This document shows positions 10,001 to 17,600 of a DNA stretch of 64,000 bases, one piece after another (position 1 is the stretch's first letter; the number at the start of each line of letters is the position of its first letter). The notes below the pieces were generated by a model that saw only the letters and a list, made by a program, of their open reading frames with translations, had not been told where the DNA came from and did not search any database. The stretch is from Microthrixaceae bacterium (GTDB taxonomy: Bacteria; Actinomycetota; Acidimicrobiia; Acidimicrobiales; Iamiaceae). The translations under genes and the position numbers were made by a program. The stretch spans positions 62,001 through 126,000 of the forward strand of contig JADJDU010000003.1 of assembly GCA_016702505.1 (NCBI GenBank), given 5' to 3'.

Positions 10001-11568
10001 ACCAACCTGGTCATAGACGATCCCCTCCACATCGGGTGTGGCCGGATCGGCGTAATCGACACCGGTCGGACGGCCCGCCAAGTCATATGCGTAGGTGACA
10101 CAGCCGGTCTTGGGTGAGGAAGCGCAGTTGCCGCCAGGCTGGGTCACCGACCCCAAACGACCCTCGCTGTTCCACGTGTAGCCCGTGGTCGCGTTGACCG
10201 GGTCGGTCACCGACTCGATGCGGCCAAGCCCGTCGCAGCCATAGACCCATTGGCCGTTCAGTTCGTTCACGAACCTGGTTCGGCGTCCGTCAGGGTCATA
10301 CTCGTAGGTCCGCGCCCCCGGACCGGGCGGATCGACCACCTCGAGACGATCCACCACGTCATACCCATAGGTCGTGACATCGCCTGTGGTGACCGCAGCT
10401 GACAAACCGGTCTCCACCCGGTTCATGTTCCCGTTCAGGTCGTAACCGGTCTTCACCCGGTTCCCCAACGGATCGGTCTCCTCGATCACCCGCCCAAACT
10501 CATCAGACACCAACCTGGTTTTCCACAGGTCAGGGTCAGCGCCCACCAGATTGCCTTTCGGGGCCACCACCCACTCCAAACGCCCGATCGGGTCATAGCC
10601 CATCGACGTCTTGTTCCCCAACGGGTCCGTCACCGACACCATGTCCCCAGTTCCGGGATCATAGGAATACGCCCAGTGCTGGCTACGACCGTCGATCACC
10701 TCCACCAGATCATCCCGACGCACCGGGTCATACACCAACGTCGTGGACGCCTCATCAAGCGTGCCCACCGCGTCGACCACCGTCTCGGGCATCCCATCAG
10801 CGTTATAGGCAACCGTCGAGGTCACCACATTCGCAGTCGAGGGCGGCAACGGGGCCGCGGTCTCACCCACCGACACCGACGTCACCTGATCAAACAAGTT
10901 GTAGGTCCAGCGAGTCACCCGACCCGACGCGTCACGGGCCATCTCACGGTTCCCACGCATCGTTCTCGAACACCACCACCCCAGCCGGGCTGGTGACCTG
11001 CTCCAACGCCAACGTCACCGGATCACGCACATAGCCAACCTCCTCCTCCAACGCGGTGCCCGGTGCCATCGTGCGGCCCGTACACACCCCAGCGGTGTCG
11101 TAGTGGTCGATACGTTGACGCCCCGACGGAAACGTCACCACCGTCGACCCCGGACCCGGCGTAAAGAAATCAAACCTCGTCACCGAACCGGCCTCATCAG
11201 TCTGGGTGTGCAGACGGCCCTGATGGTCATAGGAGTTCACCACCTCCGGCCCAGCAGGCTGACGACCAGGTTTACGCACCCGGATCACCCGATGGTCACC
11301 GTCATAACCAAACGACCACACCCCCTCACCAACATCGGTGAAAGACGTCAAATTGCCAGCCGGGTCATACCCGAACTGGATCGACCGATCTCCAACCAAC
11401 GGATCATCGGCCACCGAATCCAACCGGGCACCGTCCCACTCGAAAACAAGACGCCGCCCCGCCTCGTCCTCCATGAACTCAACCTGCCCGCCCGACCCAT
11501 AAGACAACGTGGTCTCGTTACCGAACTGGTCACCTAACCCCACCAGACGCCCCGACGCATCAAACCGG
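7047..11568 (-). pseudogene. Decayed second Rhs core copy with a distinct C-terminal tip (cassette 2)
   Basis: Bases 7561-11568 align base for base in register with 15101-19108 of the intact Rhs gene and are nearly identical, so this is a duplicate core. It lacks about 1 kb of 5' coding sequence: homology stops at 11568 where an ISL3 remnant begins. Two frameshifts follow: loss of two bases near 10950 (the frame ends NDAWEP instead of NDARGNRE) and loss of one base near 9985 (HASRVVIL instead of HASRGGDTE). From about 9965 to 7047 the frame is intact for about 970 residues, covering late YD repeats, the three VGYF-type modules, the Rhs core end and an unrelated tip of about 165 residues with long Ala/Gly-rich hydrophobic stretches. 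Probably silent, but its tip is intact. Confidence 0.85.
7561..11568 (-). repeat. Long direct repeat, Rhs core copy A
   Basis: Direct repeat of 15101-19108 at a constant offset of 7540 bases at both ends. The small deletions in this copy are balanced by one extra codon near 10110. The repeat ends exactly at the tip junction on one side and at an ISL3 end on the other. Confidence 0.85.
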
Positions 11569-12487
11569 TGCTTCGGATTTCACGGGGGAGTCGGGGTGAT
11601 GTGGGCTAGCAGGTCCCAATTGGGTTGGCCGGCGTAGAGCAGGGTGCGGATCCGGTAGTTCCGGAAGGATTTGAACCCGAAAGCGATGCGCTTGACGACC
11701 TTGATCAGGTTGTTCGCTCCTTCGGCTGGGCCGTTGGAGAAGTAGGCGCCGTGCCACGCCGCTATCTGGTGTCGCCACTTGGTGATCGTGCGGCCGAGCT
11801 GGCGGATCTCTGGTGGGCAATCGTCGTATTGCATGTCAGCTCCGAGGCGGGTCACGAACTCGAGGGCCAGGTCAGGGTCGTGGTGCTCATAGATCATGCG
11901 CACTACCTCCTTCGCGTTCCACGCGGAGCGGACCTCACCATTGGGGTCACCTGCGTCGAGAAGGCCCATCAGCTTGGTTCGGCTGTCGGCGCTGAGACGT
12001 TCGTCGGCCATGGTCAACAGGCGCCGGGACCGATACAAGGGGTCGGTTTTGCGGCCCCGGTGACCCAGCGTCGCGTTCTGGACTCGTCGCCGGACCTCGT
12101 CTAGGCGCTGGTTGGCGAGCTTGACCACATGGAATGGGTCCGCGATCTGGGTGGCTGCGGGGAGCATCGTGTCGAACGCGAGCCTCCACGGCCCTGACAG
12201 GTCCAACACCGCGTACCCGATCCCATCAAGCCAGGCCGGGTCCCTGGCATCGAGCCACCCACAGGCCCCGGCTGCGGATCGGCCCGGGATCACGTCGAGG
12301 AGCTGACCGCCGCCGACGTCGACGATCGACGTCGACCACTGCTGGGTTCACCACCGCCCGACCCGGTTGAACAGGGTCTCATCGAGTCCGAGCGCTTCGA
12401 CCTCACCGATGCGGTCGGGGTCTTCCACCAACGGCGTCCCATACGCGATCACGGCGTCGTTGATCGTGTGCCAGTCACAGATGCTCC
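11569..12487 (-). pseudogene. ISL3-family transposase remnant, 5' truncated with in-frame stop
   Basis: Minus-strand frame with ISL3 DDE features: an LDEDLF-type start of the catalytic domain (GLDETLFNRVGRW), LDLSGPW, ADPFHVVKLANQRLDEVRR, and the C-terminal SNGPAEGANNLIKVVKR and FKSFRNYRIR blocks. A TGA at 12348-12350 interrupts the frame between GRW and TQQW, where related proteins read through. The N-terminal zinc-finger part is absent because the neighbouring IS110 begins near 12488. The 3' stop at 11580 is 11 bases from the element end, which begins TGCTTCGGATTTC and joins the Rhs core directly. Inactive remnant. Confidence 0.85.
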
Positions 12488-12495
12488 TATCTCTG

Positions 12496-13548
12496 TCAAG
12501 TGCTGCTGGGAGGGTTCTCAAGAAGGCGGTAGAGGCGGCGGGCGAAGTAGCGCTTGAGGCATCGGCGGGCTTCTCGGCGGGTCTTGCCTTCGGCGATGCG
12601 GCGGGCGATGTAGGCCTTGGTGGCGTCGTCGTATTGGGCGCGGATGCCGATGGCCTGGTGGAGTGCGCGGTTGAGTTGTCGATCGCCTCCTCGGTTGAGT
12701 CGGTGCCGGTCCTGGGTCTGGCCCGAGGTCGCCTCGATCGGCGCGACGCCAGCGAGTCGGGCGAACGCCGCCTCGCTGCGGCAGCGGCCCGGATGTGACC
12801 ACGACACGATGACCTGCGACGCGAGGATCACACCCACGCCGACCTCATCGAGAAGCTGCGGCGCGATCGCTTCGACGAGTGACTTCATGTCGGCCTCGAG
12901 CTCGGCGGCCTGGGTGGTGAGGTGCTGGATCCGCTGTGCGAGGGCCCGCATAGCCGTCTTCGTGCCGAAGAGTTCGGGGTCGCCGTCGCGGTCGGGCCGG
13001 AACCGAGCGCACCGCTGAGTGAGCTTGATCACGGTGAGGGATCGCAGCTCCTCGCGGAGCACGAGCGGTGCCGTCAGCACGAGTGCCTTGAGCTCGTTGA
13101 TCGCAGCGGTGCGCGCTAGCTGCGCGCCGCTTTTGGCAACCAGCAGCGCTCGCAGGCCTTCACGGGCACCCCGAGATCGTGGTGTGGACCAGTGGCGCCG
13201 ACCGAGTACTTCTCTTGCGGCGCGGACTGCGTCGAGCCCATCGGACTTGGCTCCGTCCTTGGTGGGCCGGGTGCTGGGCTGATCGAACTCGATGGCCCAC
13301 TCGGCTGCCGCCTCGAGTGCTTGGGTAAGCCCGGAGCCGTAGCTGTCGGCTCCTTCGACCGACCAGGCCCTCCTCCCCGCGGTGCTGTGCGCATCCGCCC
13401 AGTCGATGGCGCTCGCGTAGCCGGCTGGGGTCGTGGGGAACTCGGCGCGTCCGAGCTCGCCCTGGGTCTTGGCATCGACGACAGCGACGGTGATCCTGTC
13501 ACGGTCCGGGTCAACGCCGATCACGTGATCGACAAGTTCGCTGAGCAT
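12496..13548 (-). CDS. IS110-family transposase, second element
   Basis: 350 residues, intact. The RuvC-like part begins VIGVDPDRDRITVAVVDAK with the first Asp, continues WSVEGADSYGSGL and the KSDGLDAVRAAREVL block with the later aspartates. The C-terminal part has VGVGVILASQVIVSW and the serine motif ASGQTQDRHRLNRGGDRQLN (written here ATSGQTQ in the protein). It is a different subgroup from the element at 4945-6156, with little similarity outside motifs. The stop lies about 10 bases from the ISL3 remnant; the long non-coding end is upstream at 13549-13799. Probably functional. Confidence 0.9.
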   Translation of the reverse strand: MLSELVDHVIGVDPDRDRITVAVVDAKTQGELGRAEFPTTPAGYASAIDWADAHSTAGRRAWSVEGADSYGSGLTQALEAAAEWAIEFDQPSTRPTKDGAKSDGLDAVRAAREVLGRRHWSTPRSRGAREGLRALLVAKSGAQLARTAAINELKALVLTAPLVLREELRSLTVIKLTQRCARFRPDRDGDPELFGTKTAMRALAQRIQHLTTQAAELEADMKSLVEAIAPQLLDEVGVGVILASQVIVSWSHPGRCRSEAAFARLAGVAPIEATSGQTQDRHRLNRGGDRQLNRALHQAIGIRAQYDDATKAYIARRIAEGKTRREARRCLKRYFARRLYRLLENPPSST

Positions 13549-13799
13549 GAGGAGGGTCCTCCGTGGTTCGCTGGATGTGTCAGCGCCGACCTGGTGAGAA
13601 CCGCTGCGGCAGGACTGTGATGGGTCACCCTCGCGGGGACAAGCTCCTGATCAGGCCAGCTGCGGATGGCAGGTCGGTGCTGGCGCGTCACGGACGAATC
13701 TCGACGAAGACACCACCGAAGCAGGTCAGCCAATCTGTGGGTCACGTGGCGCACCAGCACCATCCTCACCGGCACCAGAACCGGCCCCCAGATGATCAC
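13549..13799 (-). ncRNA. Non-coding end of the second IS110, candidate bridge RNA region
   Basis: About 250 bases between the recombinase start and the recognisable molybdoenzyme fragment, with no gene. By analogy with IS110-group elements this is where a bridge RNA would be encoded. The exact element end cannot be fixed because the flanking fragment has no intact reference on the other side. Confidence 0.35.
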
Positions 13800-14335
13800 A
13801 GCCGATCTCCTCGTAGCCCCGCACCCCGGTGATGTCACAAGGCTGACCGGCGCTCAACTCCTGAAGGATCGCGAACACCGACTCGGGATCGGTCCAACGC
13901 GAGAACAGAGGGCCGCACCCCCAGGCGTCGGCCACGGCCCGGAAGATCCAGAAGTCGGCCAACGCCTGGCCGGGGCGCGGGCCACCCGCTTCACCAGACC
14001 CAGCCGACGCTCGAGGTTGATGAACGTGCCCTCCTTCTCGGCCCAACCCGCGGCCGGCAACACCAGGTCGGCCCGCTCCGCGGTCTCGGTGGTGGTGTAG
14101 AGATCCTGCACCACCAAGAAGTCGAGCTTGTCGAGCAGATCACGAACATCGTCCTGGTTGATCCAAGAATGAGCGGTGTTGGTGGCCACGATCCACAGGG
14201 CCCGGATCTCACCGCGGTTGATGCCCTCCACGATTCGGTCATAGACCCAACTCGGCCCGTCGGGGATCGACGAGTTCCAGCGGCCGGTGCGCGACGTCCA
14301 GCCATGATGACCGGGGCACTCACCACCTCACCGAA
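13800..14335 (-). pseudogene. Fragment of a molybdopterin oxidoreductase (assimilatory nitrate reductase-like)
   Basis: Minus-strand frame reads WNSSIPDGPSWVYDRIV, then INRGEIRALWIVATN, FLVVQDLYTTTETAERADLV and LPAAGWAEKEGTFINLERR, which are the late catalytic-domain blocks of NasA/NapA-type molybdopterin oxidoreductases. Near 13978 the frame shifts by one base. The continuation (ALADFWIFRAVADAWG, then QPCDITGVRGYEEI) is in another frame and is lost at the IS110 side. At about 14335 it ends abruptly next to the immunity gene. Only about 180 of some 700-900 residues remain, with no cofactor-binding N terminus. A stranded piece of a metabolic gene brought in by rearrangement. Confidence 0.8.
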
Positions 14336-14368
14336 GGGGCTCGCCTACCCCCTCAGCTTCTACTGGAG

Positions 14369-14632
14369 CTAGAACATTGCACTAAATACAGCAACTGCAT
14401 GGGCAATTGTCAGGATCAACAGAAATGGCATGAATAGAACCGCGTTAACCTTATACGCCAGAAGCCACCAGGACTTCACTCGAGAAGTAGGCTTATCGTG
14501 CCAATGTCGTCTCAACCAGACCACTTGAATCAGGAGAATGCCGACTAACAGGACCACACCGCCGACGGAGCCCGACTGTTCCGAATTACTAGTTGACGCC
14601 ACCACAACGCCAGATCCCATCACGCTAGACAT
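14369..14632 (-). CDS. Putative membrane immunity protein of Rhs cassette 1
   Basis: 87-residue protein with two predicted transmembrane helices (around VGGVVLLVGILLIQVVW and VLFMPFLLILTIAHAVAV) separated by a basic loop. Its ATG at 14632 overlaps the end of the full-length Rhs gene by 13 bases, so the two are probably translated together. AT-rich composition and position right behind the tip mark it as the cognate immunity candidate. No family recognised. A hydrophobic stretch in the adjacent tip fits a membrane-acting toxin, but this is inference. Confidence 0.6.
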   Translation of the reverse strand: MSSVMGSGVVVASTSNSEQSGSVGGVVLLVGILLIQVVWLRRHWHDKPTSRVKSWWLLAYKVNAVLFMPFLLILTIAHAVAVFSAMF

Positions 14633-17600
14633 AGGTCTGCCAGTTTCTTGATGGTAGCCTGAATTAGGTTATCAACCTTGGACGGATTAGGGAGAACAGG
14701 AACCAAGGCAATTCCCGCTCGAGCAAGCTCCCGTCCGCAAGACGCACTCCACAATCCTGAATCTCGACACTCCCGTGCTGCCCTTACGATCGCCGCACCG
14801 TTTCCTGTCGCCTCAGAGGCAACAGCAAGTGGGCAAGCATACGCCGTTCCAAGGCAGGCAATAAATAATGGCAACGACAGATTGCCCAATAGATCCATGC
14901 CCTGCAATATGGCCTCGCCGGTAATCTCGATTCCGGCTTCAAGATCCCGCGGTGGCAGAGCTCCTGCGTTATTTAGACCTTCAGGGTCCGTTGAACTCGA
15001 CTTCTGCCCATTGTCGGGGTCTACGCAGCTACCTGCAAGAACCACGCCCCCGCCCCGTTCGCATAGTTCCCTATCCACCTCTTGGCCTAACCCCCAGGGG
15101 TCAAGGCCGTTTGTCGGGTTGCCGCCTACGTACCCGTAGGGTTCTTCGGTGATAGCCACTAGCGGGTCGACGGATGTGAATTGGCCGGTTGTGGGGTCGT
15201 AGTGGCGGGCTCTTAGGTAGATGTAGCCGGTTTCGGGGTCGTGGTATTGGCCGGTGTATCCGGCTAGTGGTTGTTCGAGCCACCAGTTGGTGTTGGCGAT
15301 GATTTCACCGTGGGCGTTGTAGGTGATGGTGTTACGGGTGGTGCCATTGGCGTTGGTGGTGAGCCGGGTGGAGCCTTGGTGGTCTTGGTGCAGGTATTGG
15401 ACTTCGCCGGTGGTGTTGATCTGATAGATCGGTGTTCCGCCCGGCCCGTAAATCACATAGGCGCTCTGTGCGCCTTGATGCTCTGCGAGCAGCAACGGCA
15501 AGCCGCCGCTGGCGGTCCAGGTGTGTTCTTTACGCCACTCGGCACCGGTGCCAGTGGTGTTGTCGAGTTGTTTGGCGGTTCGCATGCCGGTGGTGTCGTA
15601 TTCGTAACGCCACGTCCTAGTCGGCGCCTTGAACACGCCGATCACATCGACCGCCACGTCAGTCTCGGTCCAGGATCCGATCGTGAACGTCCCGGTGTCG
15701 GTGAGGGGGATGATCATGGTGGCCGATGCGTGTTGGGCGGGGTCGAACACCACGATCCCTCCACCCAAGTCGGCTTCGGTTGTCCCAACACCGAGGACAC
15801 CGGTGCCGGTCGGGTCGATAGCGGTGACCGAAACCATGACCGCCATGATCTCACCCGACAGCCCGCCCTGCCCGGTGACCGCGACTTCGACCGGTGTGTT
15901 CGACTGGAGCGTGTCACACGGGCTGGCGTCGCAGGTGCCGGTGCTGGTGGTGGTGTCGACGAGGCGGGTGGGGGCTTCGAGTAGATCCAGGCCGAGTCCG
16001 GTGTCGTTTCCGGTGGGGATCTTCCAATACCCCGTAACCGCGACCCTGATGTTGGTGGGGCCGGCGGCGTGGAGGGTGATGGTGCCGTCAGGGTTCAACG
16101 GAACCGTGAACACACCAGCGGCACCGACACTGCCTGTTTCCCACACCAACTCCCCTGCAGCCGCATCCCCCGACGGGGCGACACGCACCTGCCCGCCGTT
16201 GGCGTGTTGGGCCAGGATCGACACGGTGACGGCGTTCACGCCTGTGGCTGGGATCCCGCCGTGTCCGGCGGTGGCGATGTCGGTTTCACCCGCAGGGAGC
16301 GTTCCACACGGCGAACCGTCACACACACCAGTTCCCGACGTGGATTCGGCAGTGACTGCGGGGGTGACCGGCCAGTAGTTCAAGGCCGGCACCCACGGGG
16401 ACGGCGCCCGGAAATACCCGACAACATCAACCGACACATCCACCCCCACCCCACTAGCCAAGGTGATCGTCCCGTTCGCCGCGACCTTCGCGGTCACTGT
16501 CTGAGCCGAGGTCTGCCCGGCATTGAGCGGAAGCGTGCCCGCGGCGGCGTCACCAGCGGGGTTCACCTCCAACCAGCCATCCGATGTGGTTCCTGACGCG
16601 ATGATCGACACCACCACCGCCGTCACCCCCGACGCCGGCACACCACCCACACCCGCGACCTTCACCGCAACAGGGTCATCAGCGGCGAGCCGGGCACACG
16701 GGGCACCATCACACGTCCCTGCCCCCGTCGTCGTATCGACGATGCGGGTAGCGGGGACGGGGACGTACTGGCGGGCTGTGTCGTCTTGCCACGTCGTGGG
16801 CAACACCGCTGTGGTCATGCGGTTCTCGGCATCAAACCCATACGTTGCGGTCGTTCCCGACGGGAACGTCATCGAGGTCCGGTTCCCGCGTGCGTCATAG
16901 CCATACGTGGTCGCGTCAGCGGGTGGGGTCCCACAATCACCGCCCTCGACGGTTTGCGATGTCCAACACAGCCGTTGGGCGGGGTCGAACACCTGCAACA
17001 CCCCGTCCGCGTCGACCAGGTTCGTGGCCGCATCAAACCCGAACCCCTCCGTCCCAGTCGCGGTCAGTCGGTCCCGGTCGTCATACACCCACGACTGGTT
17101 CTGGCCGGCCACGACCCCGGTGCCGGTGACGGTGGTGACCTGGCCCTTCAGGTCACGGGGCCCATAGGAGAGCGAGCCGAGCACGGTGGAGCCGCGGTTC
17201 CATGTGACACCGACCATCCGATCAGCGCGGTCAAAGCTGTAGACGTCACGGTTCTGTGAGGACACCGGGAACACCGTTTCGGACCAGTTGCTGTTCTCGT
17301 CATAGCCGAACGTGGTCAGCCGCCCGGTCCAATCCGTTACCGACTCCAACCGTCCCGCATCATCAAATTCTCTGGTCACCGGTGTGGACTGGCCGGGGTA
17401 GGAGATCGAGGTCAGGTTCGACATGTCATCCCAGCCATAACCCGTGGAACGACCATTCACATCGGTGTGGGACTTCAACCTGGAACGCTGATCCCAGACC
17501 CACATCTCAGTGTCACCGCCCCGCGAGGCGTGAGTGCGGCGACCCACAGCGTCATAGGTGATGGCGGTGATGTCAGGGGTGGCCGGATCGGCATAGTCGA

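Noticed and set aside
4933..13800. Composite transposon bounded by the two IS110 elements
   Set aside because: The two recombinases are of different subgroups with unlike ends, so they cannot mobilise the segment together.
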